A stretch of DNA of 64,000 nt from Polyodon spathula. Its lineage: Eukaryota > Chordata > Actinopteri > Acipenseriformes > Polyodontidae. The stretch is from contig NC_054538.1 in NCBI RefSeq assembly GCF_017654505.1, positions 60,856,184 to 60,920,183 of the forward strand, read 5' to 3'. Position numbers and translations under genes: made by a program. A model generated the notes under the pieces. The model did no database searches and was not told the origin of the DNA. It worked only from the letters and a program-made list of their open reading frames with translations. Shown here one piece after another: positions 9,552 to 21,565 of this stretch; the first letter of the stretch is position 1, and every line of letters starts with the position of its first letter.

Positions 9552-9998
9552 ATGCCTTGGATGCAAGTTGTAACACATTTGATGGTTCCCCAGTTTTATC
9601 GAGTAGAGATCATGAGGCTGGTGCATGACATCCCTTCTGCAAGACACTTGGGAGCCAACAAAATTATGGAGCACATATTGGCCCTATTTTACTGGGTAGG
9701 ACTTCATAAGGAAGTGTCAAAATATGTAGCCACATGCCAAGACTGCCAGTCAGTAGCGGGTTCAGTTCGTCCCTCCTCTTTGATCCCACTGCCAGTAATT
9801 TCCACTCCCTTTGAACGCATTGTAATGGACATTGTAGGCCCTTTGCTACCTTCTGCATTTACACATTGCTGTGTATTGCCAGTATTATTATTTAAGCAAT
9901 TAATAAAGCTTCATTTTCACCATTGAACTGTTGTTGGACTGTTGTTTCTAAGCACTGCATCACCTCCACACCTGTGCATTACAAACCACTTTGCCACA
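9552..9998 (+). mobile_element. Gypsy remnant: integrase fragment joined to family-B LTR
   Basis: The frame 9552-9880 is the N-terminal half of a Gypsy integrase. It contains the HHCC zinc-binding domain (LVHDIPSARHLG then CQDCQ about 38 residues later) and the start of the catalytic core (PFERIVMDIVGP, first Asp). It stops abruptly and continues at about 9866-9998 as the last ~130 bp of the family-B LTR, with AATAAA and the terminal CACTTTGCCACA. The rest of the integrase and most of the LTR are deleted. This join identifies family B as the LTR of a Gypsy element. Confidence 0.85.
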
Positions 9999-11344
9999 GT
10001 GACACATCTGCGGGCCTGGGGAATGGAATCAGCTGCTTAGCACTGATGTCCTCTAGAAAAAATAGAAAGATGTAAGAAGATGGGCCATGTATTGAGCAAG
10101 GCATTACTGTATATTTTAAGATGGACTTGGTTAACTGAATACTTGGGTTGCTACAGTACGTTGTTCTCTTACCAACGGAAGGCCAGTTACAAACCAGACC
10201 AAGGGACCATACATTGTTTATTTTTTTCTGAGCACAGGAGGTATTTATTGTCATATTATTAAACATTGTTTGTGTTTGTCATCAATGTTTATGTAATTGT
10301 ATGAGAAAAGACCAATCTATCCAAGTTCAGAAGCACTATGCAAACGAGCCTCAGACCTGCCTGAAACTATAAGCAGTCTGAGGAGTGTCAAATTTGTAGA
10401 AGCAGACTGGAATAATACCTGGCACACTGAGAAACAGATTTTTTTTTCATACGGTTCATCATTTGAAAACTGTTTAATTCTCGCCTGTCAGACTAAAGGG
10501 TACCGATCTGCCCATTATATATAGTACGGATATATATATATATATATATATATTATATTATATATATAATATATGTAGTATAACCTCCTTTTTGGTATCA
10601 AAAAAACAGTGCGAAAAATACATTTTAAAATTGCCAGAGGGTACTTCAAAAGACCTTGGAAATATTTCACAATATCTCAAAATGAAGAAAAAAAGACAAC
10701 AACATTGTCCATTGGTGCTTTCATTTCACTGCAGTACTACAAGTTTAACATATCATCTTAGTCACAAGTAAGTTGATTTTTCTTTTTATTCACAGTATTT
10801 TTTTTTTCAATAAGTATTGGAAAATGAACAGCTGTACTACAGTAAAATAGCACTCAATAAATTACATTTCTCTTCAGCTAACCTAAACAAATAGCACTCA
10901 GTGAGCCTCATTTATTAAGCAGTGGTATTTTGGCCAGAATTGCAGGAGGAAAATTGAGATGACTGCACCGGGTATTTCTGTTTAAGTGTCACGCCCTGTT
11001 TACTAACTAATTAGAAGCAAAAATTCTAATTAGCATACAAATTGTGCGTGGCAACAGGTCTGAAGTTGAGCACCGTATTTATTCTATTGACAACAGGTGA
11101 AGGAGCTTACTTACTGGTGGTGGCAGGGATAAAAATACAGAGAGAGATAAAAGAAAATATGCTGAAATAATTTAGTTTAAATTTACAACAATGTGAAGCC
11201 TACAGCGTATCAGCATAGACTAAAATAAAAGCCTGCTAGGTATTCATTTGATTGTACTAATGAACTGTACATATTGTAGATATCTCTATATTGCCTATTG
11301 TATATATCTCAAAATTTTTACATAATGTAATGTGTACAAACACA
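9999..11344. other. Non-coding with a TA tract
   Basis: Contains a TA-rich microsatellite at 10529-10576 and small palindromes around 11008-11030. The short frame 10297-10524 is unrecognised. No gene is supported. Confidence 0.5.
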
Positions 11345-12542
11345 TTAATGCTTTTTTAATATGCCGGTGGCAGACCTCTTGGAACACTTTGGATTAGAAA
11401 TTCCAGCCCTGGTTGGAGTGTAATTTGTCCGGAATTACAAATCTGCTGAAGAACCCTTCAAGAAGCGCTTCTCTCACTGTCTCCGCTTCTTGGTCTGGTA
11501 TGGCGTAAGCCTATGCCCACTTCGTGAAGCAATCAACTGTCTTCCCTCTGGTCGAATGAAAAATGGGCCCAGGACATCCACCGGCACACCCCCATCGGGG
11601 CGCAAACCTGGTACTGATGCAACGGAGCTAGGGACTGACCCTGGAGGCCTTTCAGAGCGGTGCAGGAATCGTATCGGCCCCAGTAGAAGGCCTGATGAAG
11701 ACAAATCAGCGTTTTGGTGACCCCACAATGACCAGTGCCCGACGTCCCAGGATATTTTGCCAACATCTCTTCTGTCAACTCCCTGGGAACCACCACCTTC
11801 CACCATTCCTCTCTGGTTGCCAGCTCCATCCAGCGCCGCTGTAGTAGCCCGCCTCTGAGGGCAAACCTGGGCCACTGGGCCCACAGTCCTTTGTACTGCC
11901 TGCGACATCGGGGCAACCTCTTTCCAGTTGGGTTTTCTTCCCTCTTCCAGCCATTGCAGCACTGGCTTCAGGTCTGAGTTCCCATCCTGGCGGACCCTCC
12001 AGGCTCCAACTCCACTGGCAACAGCATCCAGCTCAGGTGACGTAGCCTCCATCTTGTCCGAACGGTGGTAATACTGGCAGTCTTCCTGGGCACAGGGGCA
12101 ATGGGACAAGGCATCTGCATTTTGGTGTTTCTCTCTGGCACGATGTTGTACGGTGTAATAGAAGTCCTGCAGCTGCTCAATTCAATGGGCCACTTGACCC
12201 TCAGGTTATTGGAGGACATCAGCCACTGTAGCGCTGCATGGTCAGTGCAGACGGTGAATGGCGTACAGACTCCACGGCGGCCAGCAGTTCACAATAATTG
12301 CATTCAGCTCTACTGACGGTCTGGTTGTAGTACACAACCACCTTCTCTACCTCCGGGGACTGCTGGGCCAGAACCATGCCGATCCCCTCATCACTGGCGT
12401 CAGTGTCCAAAACGAATGGCAGGTGCGGGTTAGGTTGGGCTAACACAGGGGCCTGACACAATACGATCTTTATGGTGTCCAGTTCCTCTTGTCTTTCAAC
12501 GGTCCAAATGAATGGCTCATCCTTCCGCAAGAGACTGTACAT
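11345..12542 (-). pseudogene. Gypsy pol remnant: RNase H and integrase
   Basis: On the minus strand, 12542 to 12219 encodes the end of reverse transcriptase and the RNase H domain (FVLDTDASDEGIGMVLAQQ, with the two catalytic aspartates, then SRAECNYCELLAAVESVRH). 12219 to 12060 continues as the RNase H end and connection (HQNADALS-type segment). 11916 to 11533 encodes the integrase zinc-binding region (TGHCGVTKTL, YWGRY) and the start of the core (VDVLGPF). 11520 to 11345 reaches the second catalytic region, where the usual Asp before QG is Asn. Frames change several times. No LTR was found at either end, so both ends are truncated. The same general Gypsy group is represented at 39845-41967. 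Confidence 0.88.
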
Positions 12543-12729
12543 GGTATTCTACTTTATTATTTTTATTTACTAGTCCGCAATGTGTTTAGCTGTAATTAGA
12601 TTAGTCTCTACTCTCTGCCTGGCTCAATGACTGAGAGTCTACTGTTTTTCAGTCAGCCTATTCAAAGGCTGGAGCCTGCTTGCCAGGTGCGCTTTTTTGG
12701 TCAGTCAATTAGCATCAGGACTAATGAAA
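12543..12729. other. Short gap without features
   Basis: Separates the Gypsy and piggyBac remnants. Nothing recognisable. Confidence 0.4.
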
Positions 12730-13180
12730 AAAAATACCAGAGACCGTGGAGTTTTACTACGCAACAAAATATGGAGTTGATGTTTTGGATCAGATGGCAC
12801 GGAAGTATTCTGTGAAAGCTGGCTCTCGACAGTGGCTTTTTCAGGTGTTTTATAATGTACTGGACCTAGCAGTCATCAACTCCCGGGTACCTTACAAAGA
12901 ATGCATGGAGAAGAATTTACCAAGGAGAGAATATTTTTTATACTTAGCACAGGAACTTTGCAAGGAGCATTTGGAACAGAGGGAGACTAACAAGCTTGTA
13001 CCCACAGCTGAAGCTGGCAACCCCTCTGAGAGCCGCAAGAGATGCCAATGCCAGGTTGGCAAGTGCAATAAAAATAAAACTTTGGGCAACTGTGCCTTGT
13101 GCAGAAAGGCAGTGTGGAGAAGCACATTATTTGTGTTGACTGTGAAACGCCTTAGACTCATAAAAAAAAAAATGAAAAAA
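12730..13180 (+). pseudogene. piggyBac-type transposase, C-terminal fragment
   Basis: Frame 12746-13240 contains TKYGVDVLDQMARKYSVKAG, a hallmark of piggyBac transposases and their PGBD relatives, where the third catalytic Asp lies in DVLDQM. The segment FQVFYNVLDLAVINS and a Cys-rich end (CQCQVGKCNKNKT, CALCRKAV) follow; that is the family's C-terminal cross-brace zinc domain. A frame break at about 12735-12745 separates it from a short upstream segment, and the N-terminal two thirds are absent. Later Lys-rich residues are probably read-through. A piggyBac-type MITE occurs at 40592-40674. Confidence 0.88.
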
Positions 13181-13240
13181 ATGAAAAATAAATGCTTTTT
13201 TTTAACTTCTTGTACTGTGTCCTTCTGTAAAATGTTTTAA

Positions 13241-13430
13241 GTTTAGTTTAAAGTTTATTTATCTACATTGTTCAGTTACTTTTGCTCATTTGATAATAAA
13301 CCGATTGCTGTTGAAAAGTAAAAAATGTATTGCTATCGTTTTAGTTTTAGAAGTATGTACCGTATGTTGTAAACCGATGTCTGTTCAGATGTTTATTTAC
13401 ATATTCTTGTTTTGATTTGTAAAATAAATG

Positions 13431-13493
<63 letters not shown>

Positions 13494-13767
13494 GTTTTGG
13501 TTTTTCAAATGTGTATGTAACATACTCAATAAAAAAAAAACTAATTATATCTGACTGTTTCTCCTTTCGTTACTATTTACAGTGTTTTTAATACAGCCGT
13601 CAGAAAGACTGCTGCTGGGTTTCTAGGTATGAGTATATCTCTGGTCTTCTAGTGTTAACGGGTCTGCAGTTGGTAGCTATCCACTTCGCAACAGCATTGG
13701 TTATATTATCATACCTACCTTAATTGAAGGGTTTGCAGTGACCTTGAATTTCTAAAAGAGTACTCTG
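13241..13767. other. Non-coding with TA microsatellite
   Basis: Contains a ~55-bp TA tract at 13434-13488. No gene or element ends recognised. Confidence 0.5.
13434..13488. repeat. TA microsatellite
   Basis: About 27 TA units. Confidence 0.95.
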
Positions 13768-14227
13768 TCAGAACTGATGGGTTACATTTGTTGTTGTATT
13801 GTTGTTGTCTGCAGCAGAAGAACTACTAGAAAGTGCAGCTTGAGAAGTGAAAGCATGTTCAGCATGCAGGTGGTACAGCAGACTAGATGCACGTGTGTGA
13901 TACTGGAACTCACTTTGACAGTATATCCAAGTAGCCATCTTTTTGTTTCCAATAAACCATTTAAAAATAAACTTACCATTCACAAGTCCTTCACTTTGAG
14001 TGCTTTGCTACATAATGCGGTTCTGTGACTAATTCTATATTCAAACGATGACGACACTCATTCAATCCTGGCATGCACTCGAGTGTATTAAAATGGTACC
14101 ACAAAAAATTAATTATGGTATGCTAAGAGGGACAAGACAGAGGAGCGTGATTAACATACAGTAAAAAAAAAAATCTCCCAAAAATTTGTGCATTAATCGC
14201 AGAAGTTAACTGCGATTAATTAACAAC

Positions 14228-14230
<3 letters not shown>
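13768..14230 (-). mobile_element. 5' end of a hAT (BED-finger) transposon
   Basis: Read from 14230 on the minus strand, the end GGGTTGTTAATTAATCGC is followed by an 11-bp hairpin (ATTAATCGCAG/CTGCGATTAAT, plus 14192-14220), typical of hAT ends. Downstream, 13983-13768 encodes a BED-type zinc-finger fragment (YCQSEFQYHTRASSLLYHLH followed by AEHAF) and a Ser/Asn-rich tail. The first finger Cys appears to be Trp here. The body of the transposase is missing. Confidence 0.65.

Positions 14231-14303
<73 letters not shown>
14231..14303. repeat. TA microsatellite
   Basis: About 36 TA units, between the hAT end and a Tc1 fragment. Confidence 0.95.
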
Positions 14304-14309
<6 letters not shown>

Positions 14310-14910
14310 TCACCCCCTACCAATAATGCCACATTTTGTTGAATTACAAATAACGTGTGCACAGTTTTTCAAACAAACTTTTTTTTTATTCAAAGCTGCA
14401 GTGGTTAAACTGAACGCTGTTACAGTATATGAGGAGGAGTTTGAATGTCAGCAAAACTTGCAAAAAAATGTACAAAATGAAATTTGCTGGTTGCATAAGT
14501 ATTCAGCCCCTTAAGTCAGTACTTGGTAGAAGCACCTTTTGCAGCAATTACTGCTATGAGTCTTTTTGGATAGGTCTCTACTAACTGCAGAGTAAATTTT
14601 TGCCCATTCTTCATGGGAAAATTGCTCGTTCTGATAAGTTTGTTGGGGATCATCGATGGACTGCAATCTTCAAGTCTCGCCATAAATTTCCGATTGGATT
14701 TAAGTCAGGACTTTGACTGGGCCACTCAAGAACATGAATTCTCTTCTTGTTCAACCACTCCAGTGTGGCTTTGGGTTTGTGCTTTGGGTTATTGTCCTGC
14801 TGAAATGTGAATTTCCTTCCCAGTTTCAGAGTCTTGGCTGACTCAAACAGGTTTTCCTCAAGGTTTCGCCAGTACTTTGCACCATCCACTCTCCCCTCTA
14901 TCCTAAGAAA
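14304..14910 (-). mobile_element. Tc1-like transposon, 3' half only
   Basis: Minus-strand frame 14889-14650 encodes [38 protein letters not shown] (second catalytic Asp) and [20 protein letters not shown], the same regions as in the 7-8 kb copy. Here the catalytic Glu of NPIE is Gly. The inverted-repeat side lies at about 14310-14520 (TTCAGCCCCTTAAG-type sequence near 14503). The sequence stops at about 14910, before the N-terminal half. The remaining C-terminal codons are frameshifted. Confidence 0.85.
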
Positions 14911-17900
14911 GTAAAGCTCTGAAATTAATTTTGCTAGACACCAAAATCAAAGTCGAACAACTGGAATAAACTCACAAAAATAGTCAAATATATTCAGTCT
15001 CCTCAAATTGCCTAAGTAGGAGAACAATGCAGTGTTTTTGTGTAACTGAATACTGCACTATTCTCCTACTGCACGTCATATTAACACATGTATTAATTAA
15101 ATTAGCAAAATGCTCCCGCCGTTCCCATGCTTTCTTCCACAGCAATATGTAAGAATGTAAAACATGCTATTAAAAAATGCAGCACTACTTCAATAGGTGC
15201 CATCTTTCAAGATACCTTGCAGGATATGTTGAGCAAGCTGTTCACAGGCCATATAAACGAATCGAGTGCACTTGTAAACTGCATTGTGAACACAAACGAA
15301 CACAGTCCTCAAAAAAATTGAAAAGCACCAAAAAAACTTTATAGCTTGTATCCAAACTAACTTGGTCCCTTTTCTCAGAGATACCAGTGAACAGCAAGTA
15401 CATTGATACATTGTTTCCAACAAATGAGTCTGAATGCAGCCATTTCAGTGATACTATATTGGAATGGAATCAAACTTTAAATAGTTTTTCAAATCAACTT
15501 TAAAATGAAAGAAATTAAAGTTACTTTCATCTCTATATATAAGAAATGTAGGCATGGTTACAGAAAAACAAAATGGTATCTTGATATGCACAGGAAGGAA
15601 CTTCAAGTTTGCGCCAAATAGCGCAGTTGCCAAGAGCTTGTACATTTTACAAAATACAATAACTCTGCAGACAGTAAAGATGTCTACATTTCCTGAAAAA
15701 CTTTTTAAAATGTATTTTTAGTACTTTAGCAGATTCAGTTATAGGTCAGGCAGTTCGTACACTTTTTGAAAGGTACTTGGCTGGAAAAGGTAGACTTTCT
15801 AAAGGGAGATTTATATAACAGCATTGTGTGTTTGAGACCAGACATTCAACATTCAGAAACAGCTATTATAATGAGAGTCTTCACCATGGTGATCCATGGT
15901 AGCAGTGTTGGACTGTCTTGGCAACAGTGTTTCTGGATCTGGTTCCCTGTTGGTAGCACTCATTGATTCCATTTGGAATGCACTAGAGTTCTTGGAATCA
16001 GTAAAACATTATTTCCATGGATGATGGTGGTCTATAAAATAGTATTCAGTGCATTTCTATTTTCAGTGTACAAAATAATGTGTAGCATTTAAGAAATCTG
16101 ATTCTGTCTGATACTGTTATCAAATGCACTATAAGATGACAGATTTACAAGTTTTTATTTTTCATTGGTGAGGTTCCGATTCTTCAGTTAAAACAAGTAT
16201 TGAAAGAAAAAAAAAATCAAAATCTGATACAGTACATATAAAACACTTCAAGACTGGAGGGCAAGCCAAGATGAGCAGCAATAGTTAGAATAGTTAACAT
16301 TGTAATTCTGCATTTTTATTAGCCAAATGAAGGGGATATATGAATAAAATATTGCATAAGGTTATCCTCATAAAATAAATAAACACAGCATTCCGTTAAT
16401 GGAATCCGTGATTCAGTTTGTATCTGTAAATCTGCTTCTTTAAAGTATTTAATTCACTTGGTTGACTTTAACATTTTTTTACTGTGGAAGCCTGACACTT
16501 TCTGGCTGTATTTACTACATATTGTACATGGTTCATGTTTTGGATCACTGCATTGAATCGAACATTTTGTTGGCACCTCACCTATATTTCAATCTCTTTT
16601 TGATAAATCTTACAGTACACCTTTATTAAATGTAGGGATAATACTCCATCAGGATGCCAGACAAATTGGTTCATAATACCCAAGAGTGGTATTATTGTTT
16701 TAATATTAATACACTCTCTCCCAGTGGTGAAGAGACATACATGTGTCTATACACATCCAAGATATACATTGGAGTGCTTCCACAAAGAAACCAACACGCT
16801 CCTTGTACAAGCGTAGGATTGCAGTTGTATTTACAAAGCTAGAAGAAAGCTGTAGGTACTAATGTTGGCACACGTGATGAGAAGGTAAATGTTTCAGGTG
16901 AGAAACCTGGTGAAGGCAGATAGCAAGGTCCTACAGCTATAGTGGAGGGCCTGTCAGGTGGAGCGTCTGCCAGCTGGGACCAATTTGCAGCCAAAAAACA
17001 CACATATTTTTGAAAGCGGTAACTTACTATTGAAGTAAATATTGTGCTTGCATTTTTTGTTCGAACAACAAATCCAAAAGAATTGGGCGGCAGTATAAAA
17101 ATAAGTAAATAAAATGGCTGAACATGTTCTTACAAATCTGCTGAAACCTTAATAGGAATGTGTTTGCATACCTCTTATAATCTCTCAACTATCAGCTAAG
17201 CCAAGGTTTTGGTGAAACAGTGTATTCCTTTACAAACTGCAGCCCTCAAAATGAATGCTTTGCATGCCCCAGTGCAACCTGTACTAAAGGTGATTTGTCT
17301 GTAAGTATTCCAATAATGCACAGCTTAATTATCTGCTGACTAATTGCACTTGCCTTCTTGAATGTCCTCAGGTAATAAGAGCATAGGTTTCCCTTTGCTT
17401 AACGGACCATGAAGACAAGAGGCTCAATAGCTCATCCTTTATGGTACCCAGCAGACAATGGAGCCTTTCAGAAGCAAAGTTCACAAAAGTCTATGTTAAA
17501 AATAAATCTTATGTGCAAAAAGCATAGGACAGGCAATGTCACTGCCTCTAATGCAACAGCAGTACATATTTATTGCTTTTCCAATTAAATAAGCTCTCAG
17601 ACAATACTGACAGAGACCTTTTCAATTTACACCTTGTTTTACCACACAGCGTTCATTTCACAACCGTTTTCAGAAGGTGTGAAAAAAAGAAACTCTTCAC
17701 AGTTTAGGTCTTGTCTGGTTTTAGACAGAGCCTCCACCTGTGTTTCCAGTTACATCTATTCTACGACAAAAAAATAAATTAATAAAGCTTTCTACCTGAT
17801 GTCGAATAGAAGTTATTCTTCTTCACATTATCCTCACCTCTTCAATTTTAAGACATACAGATCATTGAGATCACTACCATGGGACACATTTATTAAGCTT

Positions 17901-18166
17901 TTGCTCCAGCAAAAATTTGCTTAGTTTATTTTTTTACTAAAAGGATGAAGGCATATTATTTTATCATACATTAAAAATTGCAAAAAAGTAGAGAATGTGA
18001 TTCAAATGTTAAATAGCAATGACTTGCATTGAGAAATGATTGGGTTGTCTGTAACTCCCAACCTCCCAAATAATTTATTTCTAAGGTCCCAATCAAAAGC
18101 AATTAGTTTTGTTTCTAGAGCATTCTAATTAATCAAAAATTAATGTTGTTTATCTATCTCGTAAAA

Positions 18167-18233
<67 letters not shown>

Positions 18234-19014
18234 CAGCCAAAAACAGGAAACAGGAAGGAATGACATTTCTGTGTGTGTTTAAGTTCATGGATGGCTTGCA
18301 GCTTGCCATAGTTTACTGGCAAGTATGTTATGTTATTAAATTTGATTTTGGCAGAAAGCAAAATTCAAAGATATATTGATTGTAGTATGGACCCAAAAAA
18401 TGCATCACTTAACATTTATAAAGATATTTTTTACTGCACTTCAAACACACCCAGACACAAGCTGGGGAACTTAATAACTTGTCACAAAACAAGAGAGTTC
18501 AAAATGTGTGAACATGTGGAATGATACATTCAAGACAATGAGAAAACACAAGGTTAGAAAGTGTCAGCATGTTCTAACATGTGTAGACATGTTTAAGGAT
18601 AGATAATTGGACCTAACTAATGTTATGACTGGACATAGACAACAGGGCACCAGAATGAAGCAACGTGACATTCTGTTTGAAGTTTTGCTTTTAATTTAAA
18701 GCTGTAATAAGTAAATGTTTTGTTTCGTTTTGTTTTTTTTATTTGGTTGTCTTCAATTGTGACTACCAATCTTTATTTAATGTATATTAAAAAAAGTTTT
18801 ATTAATAGGATTTACTTTCAAATTTGCACTTGGAATGTTTAGTAGTTTTTCTAAATAATAAAAAAATGATTTGTGTAAAAAAATATTTAATTGGATGTTA
18901 TTCATACCAAATTCCAGCATTGTTTTTTAAAATATATATTTATTAAGTATAGGTGGGAATTATTCAAAAGTTCAACACCAAATCTAATGCTAGGATGTTA
19001 TTGTTAGCACACAT
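14911..19014. other. Gene-free stretch with TA tract and a possible conserved block
   Basis: No coding sequence could be supported; the frames present are short and unrelated to known families. 17240-17480 is less AT-simple, with TTAATTATCTGCTGACTAAT and other homeodomain-like cores, and could be regulatory. A TA microsatellite occupies 18172-18233. Confidence 0.45.
18172..18233. repeat. TA microsatellite
   Basis: About 30 TA units with one TT interruption near 18209. Confidence 0.95.
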
Positions 19015-20103
19015 ATTTATTTTTATTTATTTATTTATTGCATTTATATAGTGTTTTTTATACAAAAGTATTGAAAAGAGCTGTACAGTACATAGCAGAA
19101 AAAAAGAACAAACCACAATACATTTCCATATCATGTCACACATACAACTGCCATAATTAGACCATTTAAATAACATATTTAAATAACAGTATACACACAA
19201 TACAAAAGCAGCAATTTTAAAGTTACATTAAAACCCACTAAGATAAGGAAGTCATTTAGTCTTGACTTGAAAACTGTAATGGCCCCAGCTTCCCTGACAA
19301 AGGAAGTAGAGCATTCCATAATTTAGGAGCTCTACAAGAAAAAGCCCTCATTCCCATGTTGTTTTTGTTGACCCTAGGAATAACCAGAGTGTGGTTTGGA
19401 AGATACTGGGTCAGTAACTCCTTCAAACAATTAGGTGCTAATTCATTCAGGGTCTTCTAAGTTAACAGCAAAATCTTATAATCAATTCTATACTGCACAG
19501 GGAGCCAGTGTAAAGAGGCCAAAACAGGAGTAATATGTTCACTTTTTCTGGTTTTAGTCAGAATTCTAGCAGTGGTATTCTGAACAAGCTGCAAAAGTTG
19601 GTCTAAGTTTGGCTATATTTCTCAAATGGTAAAAATATACTTTAGTAACTTCCCTAATATGAGTCTCAAATGAGAGATCAGGATCAAAGATGACCCCCCA
19701 GACTCTTAATCTAGTTTAAGTTTTGTTAAGAGACTTTAAGGGTCAAGCTTGTGTAATCCCACATTTCCTTTTAGTTGGATCTGTGAGTCCACTAGCATAA
19801 CCTCTGTTTTATTTGAATTCAACGTTAGTAAATTGTGACACCCAGGCAGAAGAAATTCCTGGCTTTAGGGACAAGTATAGCCTGGTATCATTAGCATAGC
19901 AATGGAAGTTCACTCCGTGTTTGCGGATAACGTCACCTAACGATAGCATATGTAATGAAAATAACAAGAGACCTAGAATGGAGCCCTGTGGAACACCATA
20001 GACAACTTCCAATAATGCTGATTTTACCTCCCTAATAGAGACAAACTGAAACCTATCAGAAAGATAAGATTTGAACCAGGATAGGACAAGGCTAGACATA
20101 TAC
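19015..20103 (-). mobile_element. L2-like LINE, 5'-truncated
   Basis: On the minus strand, 20099-19809 encodes a reverse-transcriptase fragment: [25 protein letters not shown], then [17 protein letters not shown]. The catalytic YADD is altered to YAND. Further fragments follow in other frames: a VRSLGVIFDPDLSFE-type segment (about 19720-19670), LASLHWLPV (about 19535-19505) and RAFSCRAPKLWNAL (about 19355-19310). These are the usual order in the C-terminal part of L2-clade ORF2. The 3' end has the characteristic ACTATATAAATGCAATAAATA-type tail (19015-19060). Frameshifts and a probable deletion near 19800 disable it; the 5' end is truncated at about 20103. Confidence 0.88.
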
Positions 20104-20897
20104 TGTACATTTAAAGCAAACAGTAGTAAGTAGGAATATTTTGCCTGTCATTCTGTTCTGAATGAATAATTTGGGACACGTAACTGAATTTGTCCAAACG
20201 CCACTGTTTCACAATCATGCTCCTGACTTGACTTGTGCTTTGAGATTTTGGAAGTTGCTTTGCATGGAAACCAAAATACCAAGTGCACAACTGAATGAAC
20301 TATAATCAATCAACTGGGGCCTAGCAGTGCCTGCAATTCGTTACATTCCCAGCTGAATCAAGCTCAGAAATGTATTTAACCTTGAAAAGCTTAAAACAAA
20401 AGCTCTGGGCTCTGCGGTGGTGATCTGTACAGTTAATAATTTGTCCTACGTCATGATGCTGCCACGGTTTAGTTTTCCATGTAACATGAAGGAAAACGGA
20501 CAAATAACTTGTGCTTAAGCCCAGACAATGATATTACATACATACAGTATACTGTAAACAATGAAATGGCTTTGTTTACCCAAATGTAAAAGCTAGAGTG
20601 ATGTGTATGTATATTGCATCACCATTTAAACAGACGCACCGTACTATGCGACAACACAAATGCAAAGCCCATTCAAAATGCATTTTAGTATGAACATACT
20701 GCAGAACCAGTTAACCTAGTTAAGCATTGCTAAATATAGGCTCTACTATAAAAATGTATATAATGTATATATATATTTTATTTAATCTCTTCAGGATTTT
20801 GGTTTACTTTTATATTCAGTTGTTTTGTCTTTATAATTTAGTAGAATGACATGAGGGGTAGGCAGCTGTGGTCTGTTCTCTCAAAACTGTACCTTGG
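20104..20897. other. Non-coding
   Basis: No recognised features; short frames only. Confidence 0.45.
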
Positions 20898-21560
20898 TGT
20901 GGCAAAGTGGTGACAGTGTGCAGGTGCAGGTGTGCAGCAGTGATCAATAAACAGACAGACAATGATAATCCAGGTGCAATGGTGTTTTATTTTAAATCCA
21001 AGTCCCCCGTAATCCAGTAAATATTAACAATGATAAGCAATACAGCGGCGTGTATTGATTTACTGTAATCCTCGGGTTGATCCCGAAATAATAATAGCCC
21101 CGATATTTTACACCCACACATAACACAAACACAAGTCCACAGTGCGTGCTTTATTGTTCAAACAAGGTGAAGTGTTGTCCAGGTTTAGTGCTCGTATTTC
21201 AGCTGTCTAAATAATAACAAACAGTATTTTAAAACAGGACAAGAAACAAACAAAGCACTCATGATAACAACACAGATTTCTCCTTCCGGATCACGTTTAA
21301 CCATTAGAAAGGAACAGATCACCTTGCTCCGTCCCCTTTTGTACCATCTATCATGACCCCTTGGTTAACGAGTGCAACAGCTCCTCCAATCAGCGGATGT
21401 CACATAGTTTCCCTTTTCCTTTTCTGGATGACCAACTTCTGCCTAACCCTGGGAATTAATTGTCTGGCCACCTAGTCCAGGGCACTCTGTTCCCTTTACA
21501 CAGCGCCCTCACAGGTCGGGAGGGAGAAGTACCACCAAAAATCATTTTGTCTCTGTCACA
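20898..21560 (-). mobile_element. Solo LTR, family B, copy 2
   Basis: 663 bp with the same ends as copy 1, flanked by a perfect 5-bp target duplication CTTGG (20893-20897 and 21561-21565). That confirms the LTR boundaries of the family and shows that this is a solo LTR left by recombination. The TATA box of copy 1 is degraded here. Confidence 0.92.
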
Positions 21561-21565
21561 CTTGG

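Noticed and set aside
10297..10524. 75-codon frame
   Set aside because: No family resemblance, no splice or promoter context, and it ends in a TA tract.
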